Assembly: GCF_044466355.1 (NCBI RefSeq) | Contig: NZ_JBITMQ010000009.1 | Span: 124,001 to 188,000, forward strand | Source of the DNA: Actinophytocola sp044466355 | GTDB lineage: Bacteria > Actinomycetota > Actinomycetes > Mycobacteriales > Pseudonocardiaceae | Length of the DNA: 64,000 nt | Direction of reading: 5' to 3' | In this document: positions 56,880-64,000 of the stretch, piece by piece | Layout of the letters: each line of letters begins with the position of its first letter | Numbering within the stretch: position 1 is the stretch's first letter | The notes under the pieces: model-generated | Seen by the model: the letters and a program-made list of their open reading frames with translations, nothing else | Told to the model about the DNA's origin: nothing | The model's database searches: none | Made by a program: the position numbers and the translations under genes

Positions 56880-58295
56880 TCAATGATCACCCAGCCAGGC
56901 GCCGGAGGCCGACGGCATCGAGAACATCGACCCCGGGTTGAACAGGTTCCCCGGGTCCAGGGCCGCCTTGATAGCGCGGTGGGTGCGCATCGCGATCGGC
57001 CCGACCTCCTTCTCCAGCCAGTCCCTTTTGATCTTGCCGATGCCGTGTTCGCCGGTGACCGTGCCGCCCAGCGCCAGCCCCGCGGCCAGGATGTCGTTGA
57101 ACGCCACGTTGGCACGGGCGAACTCGTCCTCCGACGCCGGGTCGTAGACGATCGTCGGGTGCATGTTGCCGTCGCCGGCGTGCCCCACCACCGCGACGCG
57201 CAGCTTGACCTCCTCCGCGATGCGTTCACACGCCGCGATCAGGTCCGCGATGCGGGTGCGCGGCACGCAGACGTCGTCGGTCATCCACGCGCCGTAGACC
57301 TCCAGCGCGGTCAGCACCGCCCGGCGCGCGGCCAGCAGCATCTGGCCCTCCGCGAGGTCGAACGTCGAGTGCACCAGGTCGGCGCCGACGTCCTCGCACA
57401 CCTGCTCGATCGCGCGCAGCTCCTGCCGTGCCGCCTCGCCGCCCGAGTCCGACTGGCAGATCAGCAGCGCCGCGCAGCCCTTGCCCGCGCCCAGCTCGGT
57501 CTTCAGGTGTTCCTCGACGGCCGCGATCGACGTCGCGTCCATGATCTCCATCAGTGAGGGCACGATCCCCTCGCGCACGATCCGGCTCACGGCCTCGCCC
57601 GCGGTCTCCACCGCCGAGAACGCCGCGACCATCGTGCCCGGCGCCTGGGGCAGCGGGCGCAGCGCGAGCGTCGCCTGCGTGATCACGCCGAGCGTGCCCT
57701 CGCTGCCGACGAACAACTTCGTCAGGTCGTAGCCGGCGACGCCCTTCACCGTCCGCCGCCCGGTCTTCAGCAGCTCCCCGTCCGCGAGCACGACCTCCAG
57801 GCCCAGCACGGAGTCCGTGGTCACGCCGTACTTCACGCAGCACAGGCCGCCCGCGTTCGTGGACAGGTTGCCGCCGATCGTGCACCAGTCGTAGCTCGAC
57901 GGGTCCGGCGGGTAGAACAGGCCGTGCTTCTCGACGGCACCACGCAGGTCCAGGTTCACCACGCCCGGCTGCACGACCGCGAGCCGGTTGTCGGGGTCGA
58001 CCTCGACGATCTCGTTCATCCTGGTCATCGCGAGCACGACGCAGCCCTCGATCGCGTTCGCCGCGCCCGACAGGCCGCTGCCCGCGCCTCTCGGGACGAT
58101 CGGCACGCCCGCCGCGGCGCACGCGCGGACGACGGCCTGCACCTCCGACGCGCTCCTCGGCAGCACGACCGCGAGCGGGGCGCCGTGGGGCGCGAGCGGC
58201 ATCATGTCGCGCCGGTAACTCTCGGTGACATCAGCGTCCACGAGCACCGCGCCGTCACCCACAGCGGTACGCAGCTCGTCCAGGAGAGTGCTCAC
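56880..58295 (-). CDS. FAD-binding oxidase, GlcD/lactate dehydrogenase type
   Basis: 471 residues. The FAD (PP-loop) region has PLAVVLPRSASEVQAVVRACAAAGVPIVPRGAGSGLSG, VQPGVVNLDL, YDWCTIGGNLSTNAGGLCC and LTKLFVGSEGTLGVITQATL; the C-terminal cap has VGHAGDGNMHPTI and GTVTGEHGIGKIKRDWL. It oxidises glycolate or D-lactate; the exact acid is not determined. GTG 58295 has TACGGT at 58307-58302, 6 nt upstream: leaderless. Divergent from the esterase gene. Confidence 0.92.
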   Translation of the reverse strand: MSTLLDELRTAVGDGAVLVDADVTESYRRDMMPLAPHGAPLAVVLPRSASEVQAVVRACAAAGVPIVPRGAGSGLSGAANAIEGCVVLAMTRMNEIVEVDPDNRLAVVQPGVVNLDLRGAVEKHGLFYPPDPSSYDWCTIGGNLSTNAGGLCCVKYGVTTDSVLGLEVVLADGELLKTGRRTVKGVAGYDLTKLFVGSEGTLGVITQATLALRPLPQAPGTMVAAFSAVETAGEAVSRIVREGIVPSLMEIMDATSIAAVEEHLKTELGAGKGCAALLICQSDSGGEAARQELRAIEQVCEDVGADLVHSTFDLAEGQMLLAARRAVLTALEVYGAWMTDDVCVPRTRIADLIAACERIAEEVKLRVAVVGHAGDGNMHPTIVYDPASEDEFARANVAFNDILAAGLALGGTVTGEHGIGKIKRDWLEKEVGPIAMRTHRAIKAALDPGNLFNPGSMFSMPSASGAWLGDH

Positions 58296-58431
58296 AACCC
58301 AACCGTAACCGTTCTCGAGGGGAATTCGAGAGCCTCGACCAACACTCGACCGACACGATCGCCGACACCGAACCGAGATCAAGGTGTACGACTTTCGCTG
58401 GTTCGGAGACGTGGATCGATCATTTACAGTG

Positions 58432-58445
58432 GTTGATACGTCAAC
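58432..58445. promoter_or_regulatory. Inverted repeat upstream of the esterase gene
   Basis: GTTGA-TACG-TCAAC, a 5-bp perfect inverted repeat, sits 35 bp upstream of the esterase start in a locally A+T-richer stretch (CATTTACAGTGGTTGATACG). An operator is possible but unassigned. Confidence 0.35.
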
Positions 58446-58480
58446 GAGGACGCTGAGCAGGAGGGTCGGGGGGTGCGGCG

Positions 58481-59443
58481 ATGCAACCTACGGTGCCCAC
58501 GAGTCCGAGCGTGCAGAGCCGTGCGCTCGCGCAACTGCTCATGAGCGGTCTTCGACCACTCGGCGACCGGCTGAAGATCACCGCCTGGCCGCACCTGCGA
58601 GTGGTCCGCGACGTGTTCGACACCGTCGGCCTCACCCCACTGCCACGAGGCACCCGGGTCAAGCCGATCGCGGACGGTGACATCACCGGTCTGTGGATCA
58701 CCGGCCGCGGCAGCGAACCCGCGAACGGTGTCGTGCTCTACCTGCACGGCGGCGGTTTCGTGTTCGGGTCGCAGCGCACCCACAGGCACCTCGTCGCGGC
58801 GCTGTCCGGCGCGACCGGCAAGCCCGCGTTCCTCGTGGACTACCGCCGCGCGCCGGAACACCCGTTCCCCGCGGCCGCCGACGACGTACTGGCCGCTTAC
58901 CGCTGGCTCCTGCGCACCGGCCACACGCCCGAGTCGATCACGGTCATGGGCGACTCCGCCGGTGGGCACCTGGTCGCTGGGCTGCTCGCCGACCTGTCCC
59001 GCCGACGCCTGCCGATGCCGGCGGCGGCCGTCATGTTCTCGCCGTTCCTGGACCTGACCTGCGCCGAGCTGACCGACCGGGACCGCGTGCGGCGCGATCC
59101 GTTCGTGCCGCCGAAGCGCGCGATGGAGTGCGGCCGGACCTACGCGGGCACGTACCGGCTCACGCACAGCAGGCTGAACGTGCTGAAGGCGAACAAGCGC
59201 CGGTGGCCGCCGGTGCTGATCCAGGTCGGCGACACCGAGTGCCTGCTCGGCGACTCCGAGCGGATGGCGGAGAGCATCCGGGCCGCGGGGGGCCACTGCG
59301 AGCTGCAGGTGTGGCCCGGGCAGGTGCACGTCTTCCCCGCGTTCTACCCGTTGCTCCCGGAGGGCAGGGCGGCCATCTCGTACGTCGGCGAGTTCGTCCG
59401 CGATCTCGCCGCTGACCAGGGCGTGATCGCGACGGCAAGTTGA
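58481..59443 (+). CDS. HSL-family alpha/beta-hydrolase (esterase/lipase)
   Basis: 320 residues. The HSL oxyanion motif is VLYLHGGGFVFGSQRTHR, the nucleophile elbow VMGDSAGGHLVAG (Ser near 154), the acid in QVGDTECLLGDSERMAE and the His in WPGQVHVFPAF. Hydrolyses esters of short to medium acids; likely cytoplasmic as no signal peptide is present. ATG 58481 has GGGGGG 7 nt upstream. It is followed by a DedA gene. Confidence 0.92.
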   Translation: MQPTVPTSPSVQSRALAQLLMSGLRPLGDRLKITAWPHLRVVRDVFDTVGLTPLPRGTRVKPIADGDITGLWITGRGSEPANGVVLYLHGGGFVFGSQRTHRHLVAALSGATGKPAFLVDYRRAPEHPFPAAADDVLAAYRWLLRTGHTPESITVMGDSAGGHLVAGLLADLSRRRLPMPAAAVMFSPFLDLTCAELTDRDRVRRDPFVPPKRAMECGRTYAGTYRLTHSRLNVLKANKRRWPPVLIQVGDTECLLGDSERMAESIRAAGGHCELQVWPGQVHVFPAFYPLLPEGRAAISYVGEFVRDLAADQGVIATAS

Positions 59444-59518
59444 CACGCCGATGGAGATCGGGCGAATTCGAACACGTTCGCCGGAAAGGTCCCCGGAGGG
59501 ACACGTACCCTACCTGTC

Positions 59519-60169
59519 GTGAATGTGGCAACCGGTGTGCTCGAGTCCGCCGGACCCGTCATGGTGTGGATCATCGTGCTCGGGTTCGTGTTCACCGAGT
59601 GCGCGTTCATCGTCGGGCTCTTCCTGCCCGGTGACTCGCTGCTGTTCGCGGCGGGTGTGGTGCTGGCCGAACACGACGGTGAGGTGCACGCGTGGGCCCT
59701 GTCGGTGGCCGCGATGGTCACCGCGGTGGTCGGCAACCTGGTCGGGTACTACATCGGGCACAAGGCGGGACACACGATCATCGCGCGCCGAGGTGGGCGC
59801 GTACTGAACCTCGAGAACCTGGACAAGGCAAGGAAGTTCCTCGACAGACGCGGGTTCTGGGCGATCGTGCTGGCGCGGTGGATCCCGTGGATCCGGACGC
59901 TGGCACCGCTGATCGCGGGCGCGGCGAAGATGGACACGCGCCGGTTCCTGCTGGCCACCACGATCGGCGGGCTGGCGTGGGTGCCGACGCTGGTGCTGCT
60001 CGGGTACTACGGCGCCGGGCTGCTGGCACACATGCCGTGGCTCAAGGCGGTCGCGCTGTGGGGCAGCATCGCGTTCTTCGTGGTCGGCACCGCGTACGGC
60101 GTGATCCGCTACCGGCAGGAGATGCACAAACCACCGGTGGAAGCCGCCGTGGCAGCCGTACGAGACTGA
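59519..60169 (+). CDS. DedA-family membrane protein, second copy
   Basis: 216 residues. Marks: VFTECAFIVGLFLPGDSLLFAAG, VGNLVGYYIGHKAG, RGFWAIVLARWIPWIRTLAPLIAGAAKM and RRFLLATTIGGLAWVP. Shares family and layout with the protein at 56109 but is a divergent paralogue. GTG 59519 has TACCCT at 59506-59511, 7 nt upstream, the same hexamer as the other DedA gene: leaderless. Confidence 0.92.
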   Translation: MNVATGVLESAGPVMVWIIVLGFVFTECAFIVGLFLPGDSLLFAAGVVLAEHDGEVHAWALSVAAMVTAVVGNLVGYYIGHKAGHTIIARRGGRVLNLENLDKARKFLDRRGFWAIVLARWIPWIRTLAPLIAGAAKMDTRRFLLATTIGGLAWVPTLVLLGYYGAGLLAHMPWLKAVALWGSIAFFVVGTAYGVIRYRQEMHKPPVEAAVAAVRD

Positions 60170-60245
60170 CACGGTGTCCCGACCCCGTGCAAAGCCGGGC
60201 GCAAGCCCACGCACGAGCAAACGATTACAGGCCGAAGCAAACGAA

Positions 60246-60653
60246 TCAGGGGTCGCGGGCCCACAGGACCAGTTGGATGCCGTCCGGGTCGCGGAGTGAG
60301 ATGACCTCCGTGCCGGGGGCCGTGTGCTCCTCCGTTATGGGGGAGAACGTCACGCCGTGCTCGGTGAGGCGGTCCGTCCACTCGCGCAGGCACGTGGGGT
60401 TCGGCACGGAGAACGTCAGGTGGTCCAGACCCGGCCTGCGCTCGTCGAACAGGGAGTGCTCCGACACGGGGTGCTGCACGAGGGTGAGCGTGATCCCGAA
60501 GCCCGGGCCCCGGAGGAACGCCTTCCGCATCCCGTTGGGCTGCTCGTCACAGCCGACCGACTCGAATCCCAGCACTCGCTCGTACCACGGGACGCTGCGA
60601 TCCACGTCCGTCACGGTCAGGGCGACGTGGTGTACACCGGTCAGCGTGGGCAT
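60246..60653 (-). CDS. VOC-family (glyoxalase-like) protein
   Basis: 135 residues. Two beta-alpha-beta-beta-beta modules, typical of VOC proteins: GVHHVALTVTDVDRSVPWYERVLGFESV and RPGLDHLTFSVPNPTCLREW, ending VISLRDPDGIQLVLWA. Metal ligands would be His near 8, His near 77 and Glu near 118. Substrate unknown. ATG 60653 follows GGAAGGACTCAG; a longer frame upstream is not convincing. Confidence 0.88.
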   Translation of the reverse strand: MPTLTGVHHVALTVTDVDRSVPWYERVLGFESVGCDEQPNGMRKAFLRGPGFGITLTLVQHPVSEHSLFDERRPGLDHLTFSVPNPTCLREWTDRLTEHGVTFSPITEEHTAPGTEVISLRDPDGIQLVLWARDP

Positions 60654-60759
60654 CTGAGTCCTTCCCGACCCGGGCGGCGGTGGGCCGACTCCGCCATACT
60701 GCCGCAGGCGTCCGGCAAAACCCGCGCCGTTATCGGATCTTCTGCAGGCCGATACCCGG

Positions 60760-61503
60760 TCAGTAGCCGCCGCTGATCGGCAGTGTGGCACCGGTCACGA
60801 ACGACGCGGCGGGGGACAGCAGCCACACCACGCCCTCCGCGATCTCCTCCGGTTCGCCCGCCCGTTTCATGGGGATCAGCGGTGCTCGTTCCGTCGCCCG
60901 GTCGGGCATGCCCGCCGCCGCGTGCAGGTCCGTGTGCACCGTGCCCGGGGCCACCGCGTTCACCCGGACGCCCTCCGCCGCGACCTCCTGGGCCAGGCCG
61001 TACGTCAGGGTCTCCACCGCCGCCTTGCTCGCCGCGTAGTGCACCCACTCGCCGGGAGAGCCGCGCCCGGCCGCGGTCGACGACACGTTCACGATCGCGC
61101 CGCCGGTCCCGCCGTGGCGGGTCGACATGCGCCGCACCGCCTCCCGGTTGCACAGGAACACTCCCAACACGTTCACGTCCAGGACGCGGCGCACCGTCGC
61201 CGCGTCCTGCTCGTCCAGCCGCCCCGGGGTGTTACCCGTGATACCCGCGTTGCACACCACTCCCGTGACGGGACCGAGCGACGCGGCCGACTCGAACAGC
61301 CGTCGCACGTCGCCCTCGTCGGCCACCTCGCCCGGTACCGCAAGCGCTTGCGTGCCCGCTGCCTCGACGTCCGCGACCACGGCACGGGCCGCGTCGTGGT
61401 CGTTCGCGTAGCCGATGACCACGTCGTGTCCCTCGCGCGCCAGCCGACGCGCCACCGCCGCCCCGATGCCCCGGCCGCCGCCGGTCACGATCACCACACC
61501 CAC
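60760..61503 (-). CDS. Short-chain dehydrogenase/reductase, second
   Basis: 247 residues. TGxxxGIG motif VIVTGGGRGIGAAVA, VCNAGITGNTP, IVNVSSTAAGRGSPGEWVHYAASKAAVE (catalytic Ser, Tyr, Lys) and PGTVHTDLHAAAGMP. Close in style to the FabG/SDR-C family. GTG 61503 has TAGGTT at 61516-61511, 7 nt upstream, and that TAG is the stop of the upstream GH76 gene; GTG 61497 and 61494 are alternatives. Leaderless expression is inferred. Confidence 0.9.
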   Translation of the reverse strand: MGVVIVTGGGRGIGAAVARRLAREGHDVVIGYANDHDAARAVVADVEAAGTQALAVPGEVADEGDVRRLFESAASLGPVTGVVCNAGITGNTPGRLDEQDAATVRRVLDVNVLGVFLCNREAVRRMSTRHGGTGGAIVNVSSTAAGRGSPGEWVHYAASKAAVETLTYGLAQEVAAEGVRVNAVAPGTVHTDLHAAAGMPDRATERAPLIPMKRAGEPEEIAEGVVWLLSPAASFVTGATLPISGGY

Positions 61504-61513
61504 ACGGCGAAAC

Positions 61514-62650
61514 CTATCCGGCCGCGCGCTCCAGCAGTGCCGCGGCTTCCAGCACCATCCAACCGGACAGCTGAACGGACAGATCCCGTTCGACCCTGCG
61601 GTGCCCGGCCGACCTCGGCACCTGCGCGGGCTGCGACCACTCCGGGCCGAACAACGGCCCCGACCGGGCGAGCGCCCGGTTCCGCCACGCCGCCAGCGCT
61701 GAGGAGACGACCAGCTCACGGGCGGTCGACGCGGCCTCCGGCGACGGCAGGCGCAGCGCCGCCTGCGCGAGGTACCTGGCCAGGATGCCCGCGAACAGGC
61801 CGCCGTCGCCGCCGCCCCGGCCACGCAGCACGTGGTGGTCGTTGAGGTGTGCGGCGACCGCGTCGACGGTGCGCGCCGCCCGCTCCACCCAGACCCCGGA
61901 CGCGTCACCTTCCGCCAGCTCGACGCAGGCGCCGAGGTACACGCCCTGGCAGTAGGTGTAGATGACCTTGACGATGTCCTTGATGGCCCCGTCCGGTTCG
62001 ACGTACACGCCGTCCCACAGCAGGCCGGTCTCCGGGTCGACCAGCACCTGCGACATCCACTCGGTCATGGACCTGGCCCGCTGCGGGTCGGCGCGTTCAC
62101 CGCCGCGGGTCGACCAGCGGGTGAACAGGATCGCGGCGGGACCGTTGGCCGGGACGTTCTTGAACATGTCCTTGCGCCGCCACCAGATGCCGCCGCCGCC
62201 GTGGTCGGTCCACCCGTCCCGCAGCTGGGCGGCGATCGCGGTCAGCGGCCTGGTGATCGGCACGCCCTCGCAGTCGTGCGCACGCATCAGCGCGAGGCCG
62301 AGCCACGCGATGTCGTCGTAGTAGTCGTTGGTCCAGCCGGTGAGGTTGCGCACCCGCACCCCGCGCACGAGCTTCTTGATGGTGCCCGCGCGGGCCGCGT
62401 TCGGCTGTCGTTCCTGCGCGTCGACGAGGCAGTCGAGCAGGTGCGCCTGCCACCAGTAGTTCCAGTGGATGTGCAGGCGGTTGTCCAACGACTGGGGCCA
62501 GCCCGCGACGCCGAGCCGGGTGCCGGGCAGTGCCCACACGCGGCGCAGGTGCCTGGCGAGGACCGCGCGTTCCGCGACCGCCGCACGCGCACCCCAGAGG
62601 GACGGCGGTCCCTCCGCTGTGCTCTTCGCATAGTCGGCGCGTTGCGTCAC
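61514..62650 (-). CDS. GH76-like glycoside hydrolase (alpha-1,6-mannanase family), no signal peptide
   Basis: 378 residues. The (alpha/alpha)6 barrel shows SLDNRLHIHWNYWWQAHLLDCL, GWTNDYYDDIAWLGLAL (the Asp-Asp catalytic pair), GGGGIWWRRKDMFKNVPANGPAAILFTRW, EWMSQVLVDPETGLLWDGVY and TYCQGVYLGACVEL. Family enzymes cut alpha-1,6-mannan. No signal sequence was found, so it would act inside the cell, or is exported by an unusual route. GTG 62650 is preferred; an upstream start at 62707 is also in frame but adds non-homologous residues. Confidence 0.86.
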   Translation of the reverse strand: MTQRADYAKSTAEGPPSLWGARAAVAERAVLARHLRRVWALPGTRLGVAGWPQSLDNRLHIHWNYWWQAHLLDCLVDAQERQPNAARAGTIKKLVRGVRVRNLTGWTNDYYDDIAWLGLALMRAHDCEGVPITRPLTAIAAQLRDGWTDHGGGGIWWRRKDMFKNVPANGPAAILFTRWSTRGGERADPQRARSMTEWMSQVLVDPETGLLWDGVYVEPDGAIKDIVKVIYTYCQGVYLGACVELAEGDASGVWVERAARTVDAVAAHLNDHHVLRGRGGGDGGLFAGILARYLAQAALRLPSPEAASTARELVVSSALAAWRNRALARSGPLFGPEWSQPAQVPRSAGHRRVERDLSVQLSGWMVLEAAALLERAAG

Positions 62651-62730
62651 CTCTACATCGTGCGTGCTGAATCGGTTCTGATGTTTCCGCCAGGAGGGTG
62701 ATGTCACCGTCCTGTGTCACAGTGAGGCCC

Positions 62731-64000
62731 ATGACCACCACGCCGGTGACGTGTCCTCTGTGCGAAGCGACCTGCGGGCTGGCGGTGACGATCGAGGGCG
62801 ACCGGGTCACCGGCGTGCGTGGGGACGACGCCGACGTGTTCTCCCACGGGTTCGTCTGCCCCAAGGGCGTGTCCCTCGGCGCGCTCCACCACGACCCGGA
62901 CCGGCTGCGCACGCCGCTCGTGCGCCGCGACGGCGAGCTGGTCGAGGCCACCTGGGACGAGGCGTTCGCCGAGATCGAGCGCAGGCTCGTGCCGATCATG
63001 GCGGAGCACGGGCGGGACGCGGTCGCGGTCTACGCGGGCAACCCGGCGGTGCACAACACGTCGACCGCGCTGTACGGCCCCGCGTTCTACAAGGCGCTGG
63101 GCACCAAGAACTTCTACACGGCGGGCACCGTCGACCAGGTGCCGAAGCACTTCTCAGCCGGGCACATGTTCGGCGGCGGGTTCACGATCCCCGTGCCCGA
63201 CCTGGACCGGACCGATCACCTGCTGATGCTGGGCGCGAACCCGCTCGTGTCCAACGGCAGCCTCATGACCGCGCCGGACGTGCGCGGCAGGCTCCGTGCG
63301 CTGCGCGACCGCGGCGGCAAGCTCGTGGTGGTCGACCCGAAGCGGTCACGGACCGCGGAGATCGCCCACGAGCACCACGCGATCCGCCCCGGCACCGACG
63401 CGCTGCTGCTGTTCGCGCTGGTCAACGAGCTGTTCGCGGCGGAGAAGGTGAACACGCGGGGCCTGCCGGTCGACGGCGTCGACGAGGTGCGGGCGCTGGC
63501 GGAGCCGTTCACCCCGGACGCGGTCGCGACCCACACGGGCATCGCCGCCGACGACATCCGGCGCATGGCACACGAGCTGGCCGGCGCCGAGCGGGCCGCC
63601 GTGTACGGCCGGATCGGCACCACCACACAGGCCTTCGGCACGCTCGCGAGCTGGCTGATCGACGTGCTCAACGTGCTGACCGGCAACCTGGACCGCGAGG
63701 GCGGCGCCATGTTCCCGCTCGCGGCGGCGGGCCAGTCGAACGCACGCTCGGCGAAGCGACGCGGGTTCCGGACGGGCCGGTGGCACAGCCGCGTGCGCGG
63801 GCTGCCCGAGGTGGTCGGCGAGCTGCCCGTCGCGACACTGGCCGACGAGATCACGACCCCCGGCAACGGCCAGGTGCGGGCGCTGATCACCGTGTGCGGC
63901 AACCCGTGCCTGTCCACACCGAACGCCGACCGGCTCACGGAAGCGTTGGGGAACCTGGACTTCATGGTGTCGCTCGACGTGTACCTGAACGAGACGAGCA
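62731..64000 (+). CDS. Molybdopterin-dependent oxidoreductase, N-terminal part (runs off right edge)
   Basis: At least 423 codons. The N-terminal [4Fe-4S] motif is CPLCEATCGLAV...GFVCPKG (Cys-x2-Cys-x3-Cys-x27-Cys), followed by VVVDPKRSRTAEIA, RIGTTTQAFGTLASWLIDVLNVLTGNLDREGG and CGNPCLSTPNADR: the DMSO-reductase/formate-dehydrogenase family, binding molybdenum bis-MGD. Likely a formate- or nitrate-type reductase/dehydrogenase; the missing C-terminal half is needed to tell. ATG 62731 lies 3 nt after GTGAGG; GTG 62722 is an alternative. Confidence 0.9.
   Translation, partial: MTTTPVTCPLCEATCGLAVTIEGDRVTGVRGDDADVFSHGFVCPKGVSLGALHHDPDRLRTPLVRRDGELVEATWDEAFAEIERRLVPIMAEHGRDAVAVYAGNPAVHNTSTALYGPAFYKALGTKNFYTAGTVDQVPKHFSAGHMFGGGFTIPVPDLDRTDHLLMLGANPLVSNGSLMTAPDVRGRLRALRDRGGKLVVVDPKRSRTAEIAHEHHAIRPGTDALLLFALVNELFAAEKVNTRGLPVDGVDEVRALAEPFTPDAVATHTGIAADDIRRMAHELAGAERAAVYGRIGTTTQAFGTLASWLIDVLNVLTGNLDREGGAMFPLAAAGQSNARSAKRRGFRTGRWHSRVRGLPEVVGELPVATLADEITTPGNGQVRALITVCGNPCLSTPNADRLTEALGNLDFMVSLDVYLNETS

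Overview
The window is high-GC DNA from an actinomycete, most likely a member of the Pseudonocardiaceae (Lentzea/Saccharothrix/Actinosynnema type); I cannot fix the genus. The signs are third-position G/C bias, the actinobacterial DnaA box TTGTCCACA, type VII secretion (ESX) accessory genes with DUF3558 lipoproteins, SigE-family sigma factors, F420-type oxidoreductases, a DasR-type site at nagA, and many leaderless start codons. About 62 protein genes cover nearly all of it. I saw no tRNA, rRNA, CRISPR array, insertion sequence or prophage.

Layout. 1-1.4 kb: edge of an ESX-associated locus (WXG100-like protein, DUF3558 lipoprotein, type VII secretion-associated protein). 1.6-7.1 kb: a PAS-GGDEF-EAL c-di-GMP protein, a secreted GH25 lysozyme and two membrane proteins. 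7.3-10.5 kb: purSQL. 10.5-20.2 kb: an MmyB-type regulator facing an SMP-30-like secreted protein, then oxidoreductases (epimerase-like, GMC, aldehyde dehydrogenase), an MBL hydrolase, a DUF2334 protein, a SAM hydrolase and a MOSC protein. 20.3-29.7 kb: purB, two SigE-type sigma/anti-sigma-like pairs around a TetR gene, a threonine-aldolase-like enzyme, an aminotransferase, and a MarR/DHA2 efflux pair. 29.7-34.3 kb: a six-gene ESX effector operon (WXG100-like, DUF3558 lipoprotein, PPE-like, EspG, a second WXG100-like, and a WXG100-lytic transglycosylase fusion). 34.4-44.2 kb: purD, a TAXI-TRAP transporter, a secreted glycerophosphodiesterase, a rifamycin phosphotransferase (rph) behind a rifamycin-associated element, and purA. 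44.3-52 kb: secreted proteins including an HNH nuclease, fba-DUF3151, and a phoD/phosphatase/F420-oxidoreductase operon. 52-62.7 kb: SDRs, small oxidoreductases, a lone SigE-type sigma factor, nagA with a DasR site, two DedA proteins, a GlcD-type oxidase, an HSL-type esterase, a VOC protein and a GH76 enzyme. 62.7-64 kb: the start of a molybdopterin oxidoreductase that runs off the edge.

How it works together. Seven purine genes (purS, Q, L, B, D, A, with fba and DUF3151 nearby) make this a core-metabolism neighbourhood, into which resistance (rph), cell-wall and secretion modules are interspersed. The ESX operon carries effector, PPE-like partner and EspG chaperone genes but no secretion core, so its products probably use an ESX apparatus encoded elsewhere.

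The most unusual structure is non-coding. Three convergent intergenic gaps (1439-1597, 15055-15331, 17551-17764) each hold a pair of inverted 43-44 bp units. Each unit resembles a PafBC/RecA-NDp DNA-damage promoter (TTGTCRGTG-N8-TANNNT) and points outward from a core of DnaA boxes; two of the gaps also carry a LexA-like box. A partial relative lies at 39984-40056. I know of no named element with this composition.
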